From contig OZ242007.1 in NCBI GenBank assembly GCA_965204695.1, positions 620,001 through 684,000 on the forward strand: a stretch of DNA of 64,000 nt, given 5' to 3'. The stretch's first letter is position 1. Every line of letters starts with the position of its first letter. This document shows, one piece after another, positions 43,763 through 53,196 of this stretch. Below the pieces are notes generated by a model. That model worked only from the letters and a program-made list of their open reading frames with translations. It made no database searches and was not told the origin of the DNA. The position numbers and the translations under genes were made by a program. Source of the stretch: JAHEKD01 sp965204695 (GTDB lineage: Bacteria > Pseudomonadota > Gammaproteobacteria > Arenicellales > JAHEKD01).

Positions 43763-43834
43763 GGGGACGTAGCACATTTTTTCATCAATGAGTACAATAT
43801 AGTACAACCACTACTAAGAACGTGTTACGTCCCC
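43763..43834. repeat. REP-like long hairpin
   Basis: GGGGACGTAGCAC at 43763-43775 pairs with GTGTTACGTCCCC at 43822-43834 (one mismatch), closing a 46-base loop. GGGGACGTA-type palindromes resemble REP sequences mobilised by Y1 (RAYT) transposases. It abuts the DUF2288 start, 7 bases before the TTG. Confidence 0.65.
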
Positions 43835-43841
43835 CGACAAC

Positions 43842-44141
43842 TTGCAAGATTCATTATTATTCAACAAGCTCAACTTGGAAACCGCTCAAATTCCCTGGCA
43901 TGAGTTACAACGTTTTTTTGCCCAGGGAAAAGTGCTATGCATCAATAACAATCAAGATCTAGTTTCCATAGCTGAATCAATCGCAAATGATGATTCGCAG
44001 CATATCGACGAATTAATTAAGTCTAATACAATCAACCTTGTTTCAGATCAACAAGCTAAGCAATGGTTCGAGAATGATCAGAATGTCTGGGCAGTAGTAG
44101 TCGCTCCATGGGTATTAGTGCAAATACCAGATAACAATTAA
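43842..44141 (+). CDS. DUF2288 family protein
   Basis: 99-residue protein with the DUF2288 pattern LNLETAQIPWHELQRFFAQGKVL near the N-terminus and VWAVVVAPWVLVQIP at the C-terminus. Function unknown. The only candidate start is TTG at 43842, with no Shine-Dalgarno, because the REP-like hairpin ends just upstream. It overlaps convergent pssA by 4 bases. Confidence 0.8.
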   Translation: MQDSLLFNKLNLETAQIPWHELQRFFAQGKVLCINNNQDLVSIAESIANDDSQHIDELIKSNTINLVSDQQAKQWFENDQNVWAVVVAPWVLVQIPDNN

Positions 44142-44929
44142 TGTTCTGGATCCTTATCCTCGTCTAAATTAAGGACTTCGGGCACTGATTTGACATTGGA
44201 AAACTTCTGCCGAAAATAAGGTAATGTCATGATAGGGCCGGAAACAAAATATAAAAGACATAACACAAATAAAACATTAGGTGGATCAGAGGAAATCAAC
44301 ACAAAAATGAAAACTAAAACAATTAAGCCTACAAACGGCATTCGTCCTTTTAGATTAATATCCTTAAAACTGTAGTAAGGAATACTGCTAACCATGGCAA
44401 AACCCGCCAACACGGTAATAAAAAAAGTCATATACGGCCAGTCAGAGCCACGCTCATCGTAGCTGAAAATCATCCACACAAAAGCCGCAACAAACGCTGC
44501 AGCAGCTGGACACGGCATACCCTGAAAAAAACGTTTGTCTGATACTGTCATTGAATTAAATCTAGCCAAGCGTAATGCCGCACAAGCCACAAATAAAAAA
44601 GATGCAAGCCAGCCGACTTTTCCTAATGAGGATAAAGCCCATTCATAACTTACCAAGGCCGGTGTCAATCCAAAGGCAATGACATCAGAAAGACTGTCAT
44701 ATTCTTTACCAAAATCGCTCACAGTATTGGTCATCCGTGCTACTCGGCCATCAAGGCTGTCCATAATGGCCGCAATAAAAATTGCCGCACCAGCCACATC
44801 AAAATTTCCCTTGGTTGCTTGAATAATCGCATAAAAACCGGCAAACAAACTCGCCGTTGTGAATAAATTCGGAAGAATATAAATTCGTTTGCTACGCTGA
44901 TCCGGTTCAGCGTGAGGTTGCTGCGACAT
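44138..44929 (-). CDS. pssA: CDP-diacylglycerol-serine O-phosphatidyltransferase
   Basis: 263-residue integral membrane enzyme making phosphatidylserine. The CDP-alcohol phosphotransferase motif DGRVARMTNTVSDFGKEYD is followed by SLSD, fitting DGxxARx8Gx3Dx3D. About seven membrane segments are predicted by eye. It follows psd by 12 bases, completing the phosphatidylethanolamine pathway. Confidence 0.94.
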   Translation of the reverse strand: MSQQPHAEPDQRSKRIYILPNLFTTASLFAGFYAIIQATKGNFDVAGAAIFIAAIMDSLDGRVARMTNTVSDFGKEYDSLSDVIAFGLTPALVSYEWALSSLGKVGWLASFLFVACAALRLARFNSMTVSDKRFFQGMPCPAAAAFVAAFVWMIFSYDERGSDWPYMTFFITVLAGFAMVSSIPYYSFKDINLKGRMPFVGLIVLVFIFVLISSDPPNVLFVLCLLYFVSGPIMTLPYFRQKFSNVKSVPEVLNLDEDKDPEH

Positions 44930-44941
44930 GACTTAAACGAT

Positions 44942-45598
44942 CTAAGAAGTTACATTAAGTTTCGCAATTATATCATTGCCGGACATTACTGTATCACCGA
45001 TGCTAACCATGGCTTCAGCAGATTCAGGTAGAAATACATCGACTTTAGAACCAAAGCGGATAAAACCGTAACGCTGACCCTGGTCAAGATTTTCGCCTTC
45101 GCTAACATGGCAGAGAATTCTACGTGCAACTAAACCCGCTATTTGAACAAAGACGATATCCTGATCATCTTTAGTTTTAATCCAGATCGCATTACGCTCG
45201 TTTTCCTCTGATGCTTTGTCCAATGCAGCGTTGACAAATTTACCGCTGTGATACCAGATTTTTTGAATGATGCCAGCATAAGGAGAAAAGTTAGAATGCA
45301 CTGAAAAAACATTCATGAATATACTGATTTTTAACGCTTTTCTGTTCAGATATGGATCATCCGTGGGCCCTGTAAAAACAACTTTTCCATGCGCTGGACA
45401 AACCACTTCTCCCATCCCTTGTGGAATAGTTCGAGGTGGGTCACGAAAAAACTGCAGCACAAAAATGGCAAGAATCCAGCAAGGAATTGCTGCATAAAAT
45501 CCGACAAAAAAATTCACATTAATTGCCAGTAAAAGGCTAAGAACAATGTGTACCCGACCTTCTTCAGCAAAAAACGGAAAAGACTGTTTATTATTCAT
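44942..45598 (-). CDS. psd: Phosphatidylserine decarboxylase, short form
   Basis: 218-residue pyruvoyl-dependent decarboxylase making phosphatidylethanolamine. The self-cleavage site is RFGSKVDVFLP, where Gly-Ser is cut to give the pyruvoyl group. The length and motif (FGS rather than LGST) mark the short form found with PssA, unlike the 322-residue E. coli enzyme. One or two N-terminal membrane segments (about 12-50). Confidence 0.94.
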   Translation of the reverse strand: MNNKQSFPFFAEEGRVHIVLSLLLAINVNFFVGFYAAIPCWILAIFVLQFFRDPPRTIPQGMGEVVCPAHGKVVFTGPTDDPYLNRKALKISIFMNVFSVHSNFSPYAGIIQKIWYHSGKFVNAALDKASEENERNAIWIKTKDDQDIVFVQIAGLVARRILCHVSEGENLDQGQRYGFIRFGSKVDVFLPESAEAMVSIGDTVMSGNDIIAKLNVTS

Positions 45599-45618
45599 AT
45601 AACTCCATCCTAAACTAA

Positions 45619-45640
45619 TGTGCCGCCCTAAGGCGGCACA
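45619..45640. terminator. Strong hairpin between ilvC and psd
   Basis: TGTGCCGCC and GGCGGCACA form a perfect 9-bp stem with a 4-base loop. A T-run (TTTTTT) follows on the plus strand only. It lies between the ilvC stop and the psd start, both on the minus strand. The likely role is to limit readthrough between the psd-pssA and ilv units, but it sits upstream of ilvC's stop-side on the minus strand only as readthrough from psd's promoter region, so the assignment is tentative. Confidence 0.4.
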
Positions 45641-45661
45641 AGATTTTTTATCCAGTTTTAG

Positions 45662-46681
45662 TTAGTTGACCGATTGGTCGACAATCTTACCCTTGGCAAT
45701 CCAGGGCATCATGCCCCGTAACTTGCCACCAACTTCTTCAATCTGGTGCTCTCGGGATTGTTTACGATATTCATTCATATTTGCACTATCTGCTTCATTC
45801 ATTTCGCTCATGAATTCTCGGGCAAATTCTCCTGACTGAATTTCCGAGAGAATCTTTTTCATTTCTGTTTTAGTTGCATCAGTCACGATTCTTGGGCCAC
45901 GAGTGAAATCGCCATATTCTGCTGTGTTAGAAATTGAGTAACGCATGTCAGCCATACCACCTTCATAGAGCAAATCAACAATAAGCTTTAATTCATGCAA
46001 ACACTCAAAATAAGCCATTTCAGGGGCATATCCGGCCTCCACTAGTGTTTCAAAACCAGCTTGAACTAATGCGGTAGTGCCACCACAAAGAACAGCTTGT
46101 TCGCCGAACAAGTCAGTTTCAGTTTCTTCTTTAAATGTGGTTTCAATAACACCGGAACGGCCACCACCATTAGCCGATGCATAGGACAAAGCGATATCTC
46201 GGGCTTTACCGGTTGCGTCTTGTTTAACAGCAATTAAGGTAGGTACACCACCACCTTCGGTATAAGTAGAACGAACTAAATGCCCCGGACCTTTGGGTGC
46301 AATCATAATGACATCAAGATCTTCTCTGGGCGTAATCAAATCGAAGTGAATATTTAGCCCATGAGCAAAAGCCAAGGCCGCTCCGTTTTTTATATTCGGT
46401 TCAATCACGTCAGTATAAAGTTGAGCTTGTTTTTCATCAGGCACTAACACCATGACGACATCTGCTTCAGCCACCGCATCTGGAATGTCTTTAACATTAA
46501 GTCCTGCATTTTTGACCTTCTCAGCAGAAGATGAACCCGAGCGCAGGCCAACTACCACATCAACACCGCTGTCTTGCAGGTTATTAGCATGAGCATGGCC
46601 TTGCGAACCATAACCCAAAATAGCTACCTTTTTGCTGCGGATAATATCCTGATCAGCATCCTTATCATAATAAACCTTCAT
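45662..46681 (-). CDS. ilvC: Ketol-acid reductoisomerase
   Basis: 339-residue class I enzyme of valine, leucine and isoleucine synthesis. The Rossmann motif is GYGSQGHAHANNL; MIAPKGPGHLVR and EETETDLFGEQAVLCGG bind Mg2+ and NADPH. It follows ilvH by 36 bases; together with ilvI it forms an ilvIHC operon. Confidence 0.98.
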   Translation of the reverse strand: MKVYYDKDADQDIIRSKKVAILGYGSQGHAHANNLQDSGVDVVVGLRSGSSSAEKVKNAGLNVKDIPDAVAEADVVMVLVPDEKQAQLYTDVIEPNIKNGAALAFAHGLNIHFDLITPREDLDVIMIAPKGPGHLVRSTYTEGGGVPTLIAVKQDATGKARDIALSYASANGGGRSGVIETTFKEETETDLFGEQAVLCGGTTALVQAGFETLVEAGYAPEMAYFECLHELKLIVDLLYEGGMADMRYSISNTAEYGDFTRGPRIVTDATKTEMKKILSEIQSGEFAREFMSEMNEADSANMNEYRKQSREHQIEEVGGKLRGMMPWIAKGKIVDQSVN

Positions 46682-46717
46682 GTTTATCCTCTTTTTTTCG
46701 AAAAATAGTTGGAAAAA

Positions 46718-47212
46718 TTAAATCTTGAGTGCACGGTTACCGCGCGCAATACCTGAAACACCAGTACGGACGACTTCAATAATATTCTTATCACCCAAAG
46801 CTTCCAGAAAGGAATCAATCTTACTACTGTTGCCAGTTAGCTCGATGGTGTAAACCGTGTCAGTGACGTCAATAATACGCCCGCGAAAAATATCAGCAAG
46901 ACGCTTCATTTCTTCACGGGATGAATTATCCTGTGCTTTGACTTTGATCAGCATCATCTCACGTTCAATGAATCGATTTTCGGTTAAATCCTGCAACTTA
47001 ACGACTTCAATCAATTTATTGAGTTGTTTGGTAATTTGTTCAATAACGCTATCTGAGCCTGTGGTCACCAATGTCATTCGCGACAAGGTTTGATCCTCAG
47101 TCGGCGCAACAATTAATGATTCGATATTAAACCCACGAGCTGAAAACAAGCCGGAAATCCTGGATAAGGTTCCAGGTTCATTCTCCATCAGTATAGAAAT
47201 AACATGTCTCAT
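46718..47212 (-). CDS. ilvH: Acetolactate synthase small subunit
   Basis: 164-residue regulatory subunit with an N-terminal ACT domain (ISILMENEPGTLSRISGLFSARG) that binds valine for feedback inhibition. Its ATG overlaps the ilvI stop by one base. Confidence 0.97.
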   Translation of the reverse strand: MRHVISILMENEPGTLSRISGLFSARGFNIESLIVAPTEDQTLSRMTLVTTGSDSVIEQITKQLNKLIEVVKLQDLTENRFIEREMMLIKVKAQDNSSREEMKRLADIFRGRIIDVTDTVYTIELTGNSSKIDSFLEALGDKNIIEVVRTGVSGIARGNRALKI

Positions 47213-48945
47213 CAGGCCAACTCCCTTTGCTCATGGGCATCAACCTCAGCCGGCTTCAAGTGCATTTCATGATGACCTTTACCTGCTGCAATCATAGGAT
47301 AAACGTTCTCAGTTTGATCGGTAATAAAATCCATAAAATATAAACGTTGGCGATCAGCAAGAGCTTCTTTTAAGGCACCTTCGACATCAGCAGGTTTTTC
47401 AATGCGCACACCAACATGCCCAAAGCTTTCTGCTAATTTAACGAAATCAGGTAAAGCATCCATGTATGAATGAGAATAACGGCGCTCGTAGAAGAATTCT
47501 TGCCATTGTCTAACCATACCTAGGTAACGATTATTCAAGTTCAGAACCTTTATCGGCAAGTCATACTGCAAACAAGTTGATAACTCCTGGATACACATGA
47601 CAATACTACCCTCGCCGGTAACGGTAGCCACAGTAGCATCTTTATGAGCTAGCTGTACTCCCATAGCGGCTGGCAACCCAAATCCCATAGTCCCTAAGCC
47701 ACCCGAATTAATCCAACGCCTGGGTTGATCGAATTTATAAAACTGGGCGGCAAACATTTGGTGCTGACCCACATCCGATGTTACAAAGGCTTCACCACCG
47801 GTTAATTCATAGAGCTTTTCAACAACATATTGTGGCTTGATGACATCATCACCTTGATCATAGGCGAAAGAATCTAAGGCCCGCCATTTGTCTATCGTCT
47901 GCCACCAACCCCTTAGCGCTTCGGCGTCCGGCTTAGTTTCTGAAGCCTTAATTGCTTCAATCATTTCTTTAAGAATGAGTTTAGCTTCCCCGACAACCGG
48001 AATTTGAGCCGGTACATTTTTACTGATTGACGAAGGATCGACGTCAACATGAATAATTTTCGCATAAGGGCAAAATTTGGCCAGATCACCTGTGACACGA
48101 TCGTCAAATCGTGCACCAACTGCTAGTAAGACATCACATTCATGCATGGCCATGTTGGATTCATATGTGCCATGCATACCTAGCATGCCAATAAACAGTG
48201 GGTCAGTTGCGGGGTAACCGCCTAAGCCCATCAAAGTGTTGGTGCAAGGATAACCTAGTGATTTGACCAGTTCAGTGAGTTCTTCGTGGGCTTCACCAAG
48301 TATGATGCCGCCACCCGTGTAAATGACTGGGCGCTTAGCTCCCAATAGTGCTTCAACCGCTTTTTTAATCTGTTTAGGATGCCCACGTTTGGTTGGTTGG
48401 TAAGAACGAATGAAAACCGATTCAGGATAGTGATACTCGGTCTTTTGAGCCGTGATATCTTTGGGAATATCAACCACGACAGGACCAGGCTTACCTGTGG
48501 ATGCAATATGGAACACTTTTTTCATGGTTTCAGCCAAAGACTCAATGTCTTTAACTAAAAAGTTATGCTTTACACAGGGTCGGGTAACACCAACAGCATC
48601 AACCTCCTGAAACGCATCTTGACCAATCACACTACTTGGCACCTGGCCTGAGATTACCACCATAGGAATTGAATCCATGTAAGCCGTGGCAATGCCTGTT
48701 ACTGTATTCGTCACGCCTGGACCAGAAGTCACCAAGACCACTCCTGGTTTACCCGTCGAACGCGCATAGCCATCTGCCGCATGGGTGGCACCTTGCTCAT
48801 GGCGGACCAAGATATGCTTTACTTCATCTTGCCGATGTAGTGCGTCATAAATATGTAACGCCGCCCCGCCAGGATAACCGAAGATATATTCAACCCCTTC
48901 ATCGGCCAGGCACTTGATGGTGATGTCAGCACCGGTCAGTTCCAA
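47212..48945 (-). CDS. ilvI: Acetolactate synthase large subunit
   Basis: 577-residue thiamine-diphosphate enzyme. YIFGYPGGAALHIYDAL, HEQGATHAADGYAR (catalytic Glu) and GEGSIVMCIQELSTCLQYDLPIKVLNLNN (ThDP motif GDGSI-type with GEG, ending NN) are present. It condenses pyruvate to acetolactate or with 2-oxobutyrate. First gene of the ilvIHC operon, divergent from lpxH across 106 bases that must hold both promoters. I saw no peptide attenuator there. Confidence 0.96.
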   Translation of the reverse strand: MELTGADITIKCLADEGVEYIFGYPGGAALHIYDALHRQDEVKHILVRHEQGATHAADGYARSTGKPGVVLVTSGPGVTNTVTGIATAYMDSIPMVVISGQVPSSVIGQDAFQEVDAVGVTRPCVKHNFLVKDIESLAETMKKVFHIASTGKPGPVVVDIPKDITAQKTEYHYPESVFIRSYQPTKRGHPKQIKKAVEALLGAKRPVIYTGGGIILGEAHEELTELVKSLGYPCTNTLMGLGGYPATDPLFIGMLGMHGTYESNMAMHECDVLLAVGARFDDRVTGDLAKFCPYAKIIHVDVDPSSISKNVPAQIPVVGEAKLILKEMIEAIKASETKPDAEALRGWWQTIDKWRALDSFAYDQGDDVIKPQYVVEKLYELTGGEAFVTSDVGQHQMFAAQFYKFDQPRRWINSGGLGTMGFGLPAAMGVQLAHKDATVATVTGEGSIVMCIQELSTCLQYDLPIKVLNLNNRYLGMVRQWQEFFYERRYSHSYMDALPDFVKLAESFGHVGVRIEKPADVEGALKEALADRQRLYFMDFITDQTENVYPMIAAGKGHHEMHLKPAEVDAHEQRELA

Positions 48946-49051
48946 AATGCACCTCTAAAACTATATGGATAAATAAAAGACAGTGTAGTATAAACGCCCT
49001 AATATGCCATGCAAACCCATTAAAACGCTTAAATATTAACTACACACCCAA

Positions 49052-49771
49052 ATGCAACCCGTTTTTTTTATTGCCGACCTTCATCTATGTCCACAGCGAC
49101 CTGAGACAAATCAATATTTTGAAGATTTCATCCGGGAAATCTTTATGCCGCGGAGTAATATTTTGTACATCCTCGGTGATTTATTCGAATATTGGATCGG
49201 CGACGATGGTGCCGAAACACTCGGTTATTCAAGGCAACTTGAATTACTTACTGAGTTAACCGATCTGAATAAAGATGTATATTTTATGCATGGTAATCGA
49301 GATTTTTTGGTGGGAAGCACATTTAGCGAAACGACCGGCGTTAAGATACTAAATGACCCAACAAAAATAGATATTGCGGGAAAAACTTGTCTTCTAAAAC
49401 ATGGTGATGATCTATGTAGTGATGATGTTGAACATCAAAAATTCCGACTAATGACACGTGATGCAGCCTGGCAACATGGCGTACTGTCTAAATCTATTGA
49501 GGAACGTTTAGTAATGGCATCACAGATGCGACAAATGAGCGGCAGTAGTTACAAACCATCTGAAATCATGGATGTCAATGAAAACACGGTTGCGCAGCAA
49601 TTTATAGACGAGAACATTGATATCCTGATTCATGGACATACTCATAGACCTGCAACCCACGATTATCGAATCAATGAAGATCAAAAACAGCGCATAGTTT
49701 TAGGCGATTGGCATCAAGGTATCAGCTATTTAAAAATTGACCATGGCGGATTCGAATTAGTCCGTCCCTGA
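49052..49771 (+). CDS. lpxH: UDP-2,3-diacylglucosamine diphosphatase LpxH
   Basis: 239-residue calcineurin-like metallophosphatase of lipid A synthesis. Metal motifs in order: FIADLHL, LGDLFEYWIGDD, MHGNRDFLVG, LKHGDDLCSDD and IHGHTHRPA. It makes lipid X at the inner membrane. Its presence shows that the organism makes lipid A. 49772-49924 holds no gene. Confidence 0.97.
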   Translation: MQPVFFIADLHLCPQRPETNQYFEDFIREIFMPRSNILYILGDLFEYWIGDDGAETLGYSRQLELLTELTDLNKDVYFMHGNRDFLVGSTFSETTGVKILNDPTKIDIAGKTCLLKHGDDLCSDDVEHQKFRLMTRDAAWQHGVLSKSIEERLVMASQMRQMSGSSYKPSEIMDVNENTVAQQFIDENIDILIHGHTHRPATHDYRINEDQKQRIVLGDWHQGISYLKIDHGGFELVRP

Positions 49772-49924
49772 TGATTTACTAACAACACCTTTATCGTCTA
49801 ACACTCTCACATCCGGCTTACAGTTCAATTCTTCCACTTAAAAATAATTAGCTCAAGGCACCCAGAAGTGGCTTAGAAATGGTCAGTTGGCATCCAGACT
49901 TTAACAATGACGTTTACTGCATAA

Positions 49925-51031
49925 CTACATCTTCTCGTTCATAAGCATCGCATACCATTTTTCCATATCATAGGTAATATCTTCTTCCAAACTAAATGGC
50001 CCTGGCTTATATCCATGATTAATTCCGCGTTGAACTAACTCACACATCTCCCAATCTTGCCTATTACTAATTTCCCAAAATTTCACAATATCATCCACAG
50101 AGGTTTCGCCATCACAAAGTAGTTCATCGATTACTATCGTTTGTTCTGGACCATTGGGTATAAACTGAGTTAATAAGACATAATCTGGAGCTAGCACATA
50201 AAAGTTTGAAGGATAAAGGCAATATCCATAGACTCTACCTAGGTCATGGTTAGGTAAATTTTCAAATAATGATCTGCGGGAAACTCCCTCAACAGTAAGA
50301 GTATTAAAATCAGGTCGGATACATTGCCATCCACCAAATATAGGCGGACTCAAAATATCAGTTTCCCCATCAGTCATTACTCTTGAGAATTCATGATGGA
50401 CGCTATCACAGTGATAACATTCATTAAAAGTTGCCAGAACAATTTTCCAATTAGCATTAACTTTTGCTTGCATTCTATGCTTGTTAAGTAATGTTTCTAT
50501 TGGATAAGGACCAAGTCGCTGAGAAAACGCGTCTATCTTGTCAATGGAAAACAAAGCATCCTTATTCGGATTAACATAAACTAAGCCGCGCCGTACTTTT
50601 ACAGCTAATTCTACCAACCCATAATTTGAATTATCTATATAGTTTATGCTACGAGCCTTTCTTAAGCTCCCATCTAAGTTGTAACACCAACTATGAAATG
50701 GACAAACTATAACTTTAAGATTTTTTCCGCTGGCTTCTCTAATAAGAGTTGCTCCCCTATGTCTACATACGTTTACAAATGATTTAATTGAATTATCTTT
50801 ATCGCGAAGCACAATGATATCTAGCTCCCCTACACGCGATGTTATGAAATCACCAGGTGAAGATAATTCAGATTCTCTTGTCACGAGTTGCCATGAATTG
50901 TTCCAAATTGTTTCAATTTCGGTTTTGTAGATATCTTGATCATAGTAATAATTTACTGGCAATGTTTTCGCATCGGTGATTGGCAAGCTAATTAGATCCG
51001 TTTTATTGTTTGATTGACTGACCTGTTTCAT
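49925..51031 (-). CDS. Rieske non-heme iron oxygenase
   Basis: 368-residue oxygenase. The Rieske centre is CRHRGAT with CPFHSWCY, and the mononuclear iron site starts NECYHCDSVHHEF. The N-terminal pattern (YYYDQDIYKTEIETIWNNSWQLV) resembles the GbcA/CntA-type enzymes acting on quaternary amines more than aromatic dioxygenases. I start at ATG 51031, with GAGG 8 bases upstream, so the gene begins 43 bases after the MATE stop. No reductase partner is adjacent. Last gene of the SpeD-led cluster; a hydroxylation or N-demethylation of the product is inferred. Confidence 0.88.
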   Translation of the reverse strand: MKQVSQSNNKTDLISLPITDAKTLPVNYYYDQDIYKTEIETIWNNSWQLVTRESELSSPGDFITSRVGELDIIVLRDKDNSIKSFVNVCRHRGATLIREASGKNLKVIVCPFHSWCYNLDGSLRKARSINYIDNSNYGLVELAVKVRRGLVYVNPNKDALFSIDKIDAFSQRLGPYPIETLLNKHRMQAKVNANWKIVLATFNECYHCDSVHHEFSRVMTDGETDILSPPIFGGWQCIRPDFNTLTVEGVSRRSLFENLPNHDLGRVYGYCLYPSNFYVLAPDYVLLTQFIPNGPEQTIVIDELLCDGETSVDDIVKFWEISNRQDWEMCELVQRGINHGYKPGPFSLEEDITYDMEKWYAMLMNEKM

Positions 51032-51074
51032 TTTTAATACCTCAATGTTTGTGATAGATAATTCTTTACAATTT

Positions 51075-52466
51075 TCAAACAACCAATCGATCAACCAAAT
51101 TTCGTGTTTTTCTATAAAATCTGACGCTCAATAAAACACTACTAGAAATAAAAGCTATAGTTGGCCCGAACCAAAGAAAATTAATACTTAAATCCAGGAC
51201 AGAAACTAGTATTAGACTAATTGGAAGCCCTAATATAAAAAACAATAGAATTTGTACAAATAAAGGCCACTTTGTATCACCCATTCCACGTAATGCTCCC
51301 AACATGATCTGGACATGGCAATCGGCAATAGTACATATTGCCACAATAGCGAGAATCGACGGCGCAATAACTATGACCTCGTTTTGGTCGGTTACAATCC
51401 GACTAAATTGGGTGGGAAACATCAGCATTGCGACAGAATATAAACTGATAACTGATAACGTCATTAGAGTTGCTAAAAGCACAACTCTTTTTAAAGCTTG
51501 TAAATCTTTCCTGCCTACAGAAAGGCCAACTTGAACAGAAACCGCAGCACCGATTCCAATAGCAAGGGTGCCGGTGAAATTAAAATAAGTCATGCCCACT
51601 TCATGTGCCGCAGCCCATTGAGCACCGTTAGAGGCCATCAAAAACCTCATAACCAAAAAGATGCTTACCTCACACACCACTTGCAAACCAACAGCCACAC
51701 CCAACTTGCTAGCTAGAATGATTTCTTTACCAGGAGTCTGCAGCTTTGTTACTATATTTAGCTTATTACCTAACTTAAAAACGGCAAATAGAACTATGGC
51801 CGCTTGAATAAACATCACAATAACACTCCCCAGTGCGGCACCTTCAATACCTAAGGGTGGTAAGCCAATTCCAGAAATTCCAATTGATTCAAGAGCTGTA
51901 TCGCCAAAGACTAAAATCCATGTAAGAGGAAGATTAATAATATTAGCTGTTACTATTCCAATGATTAACGCGTTTACATACTCATAAGCTTGAAGGTATA
52001 TTCTCCCCGCAATCATTAAAAAAAATGGAAATAAGTCGAACACTCTTATTGACAGATATAAATTTGAAAAATTAGCAATATCAGTGGGAATACCTAGCGA
52101 AGGCAATGTTGGTTGTACTAGAAAACCAATTAGAATTACGATTACAGCAATTACTATAGCCAAATAGAAGCTTTGCCAAAGTAGCCTTGACGCAATATTT
52201 TTATCCTTTGCTCCAACTGCCTGAGTGACTAGTGGGTCAAAACCATAAATAACACCCATGCCAAAATAGGCTAACCCATAATAAATTTCACTTCCTAGAC
52301 CAATAGCTCCCAATTCAACAGTGCCGACTCTCCCTATAATAATCGTATCGACAGTATCTAAAAGTTGAGTGCCAAAATTTGTAAGAATTAGCGGAAACGC
52401 AAGGTAGAGAAATGAATTTATTTCCGTTCTTAATCCTGAAGCTGAATTAGATGACAATTTATTCAA
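51075..52466 (-). CDS. MATE family efflux transporter
   Basis: 463-residue protein with about 12 membrane segments in two homologous halves. The DinF/NorM-like features include LPLILTNFGTQLLDTVDTIIIGRVG at the start, GFDPLVTQAVGAKD and the second-half GTLAIGIGAAVSVQVG. It is a cation-coupled exporter of small molecules. It lies inside the SpeD cluster between two oxygenase genes, so export of the pathway product is a reasonable inference. Confidence 0.9.
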   Translation of the reverse strand: MNKLSSNSASGLRTEINSFLYLAFPLILTNFGTQLLDTVDTIIIGRVGTVELGAIGLGSEIYYGLAYFGMGVIYGFDPLVTQAVGAKDKNIASRLLWQSFYLAIVIAVIVILIGFLVQPTLPSLGIPTDIANFSNLYLSIRVFDLFPFFLMIAGRIYLQAYEYVNALIIGIVTANIINLPLTWILVFGDTALESIGISGIGLPPLGIEGAALGSVIVMFIQAAIVLFAVFKLGNKLNIVTKLQTPGKEIILASKLGVAVGLQVVCEVSIFLVMRFLMASNGAQWAAAHEVGMTYFNFTGTLAIGIGAAVSVQVGLSVGRKDLQALKRVVLLATLMTLSVISLYSVAMLMFPTQFSRIVTDQNEVIVIAPSILAIVAICTIADCHVQIMLGALRGMGDTKWPLFVQILLFFILGLPISLILVSVLDLSINFLWFGPTIAFISSSVLLSVRFYRKTRNLVDRLVV

Positions 52467-52543
52467 AATCAGATATTCATCTAAAATCTATAATATTTTC
52501 CTGAATTATAAACCGCCGAAAAGATTTTCAATTCAAATGATGT

Positions 52544-53149
52544 TTAATAGCCATAAAGCGCTTTTGAATAATTCTGCTCTTCGGCTCCTTTTAATGAAGT
52601 ATTATTAGGATCAAGAAAAACCATGACTACAGTTATTCGGGGTTTGTTCGTTTTTAACACCCCAACTCCATGAGGGCAAGAAACACCATCAAATAAAATC
52701 ATTTTATTTTTTTGAGGATATATTTTTTTTCTAATACCATCTACTTCGATCACAAACTCCCCTCCATCAGCTTTTGAATTATCTGTTAAAAATAAAACTC
52801 CGGAATAGGGATCTGAATCCACATGCCATTCATATCTTGAGCCACTTGAATATAAAGCATTGATATTAATGCTTATAGTATCGACATCGCATGGAACACA
52901 ATTAATACCAAGGCTCTGTGAGACCATTTGCATCCATTCATCTGCATATTTATGCCAAAGCCATGGAAGATCACTTTTTATAGCATCACCCGCGACGACA
53001 TAATAATCTAAACCAGCTGTCTCTTCTGATTCTAATGATCCAGGTAATTTTCCTTTATTTACGAAATGTTTTGAATTCTTTTCAGTAAACTCTATTATTT
53101 CTCGTATTTCTTCTTCAGTTAGTAAATTTTCGAATTCAATGGGCAACAT
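52544..53149 (-). CDS. 2-oxoglutarate/Fe(II)-dependent oxygenase (prolyl-4-hydroxylase-like)
   Basis: 201 residues. The iron triad is visible as His109-x-Asp111 in YEWHVDSDPYSG and His160 in SCPHGVG; Arg171 (NKPRITVV) should bind 2-oxoglutarate. The GGEFVIEV strand is typical of the P4Hc double-stranded helix. No signal peptide. It probably hydroxylates a small molecule made with the neighbouring methyltransferase and SAM decarboxylase; substrate unknown. Confidence 0.88.
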   Translation of the reverse strand: MLPIEFENLLTEEEIREIIEFTEKNSKHFVNKGKLPGSLESEETAGLDYYVVAGDAIKSDLPWLWHKYADEWMQMVSQSLGINCVPCDVDTISININALYSSGSRYEWHVDSDPYSGVLFLTDNSKADGGEFVIEVDGIRKKIYPQKNKMILFDGVSCPHGVGVLKTNKPRITVVMVFLDPNNTSLKGAEEQNYSKALYGY

Positions 53150-53196
53150 GATTTTCTCCGTTTTACTTTCTCAATAACTACATTTAGTGTCAATTC

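Noticed and set aside
48946..49051. Attenuator or riboswitch ahead of ilvI
   Set aside because: The 106-base gap has no branched-chain-rich leader peptide and no paired terminator/antiterminator stems.
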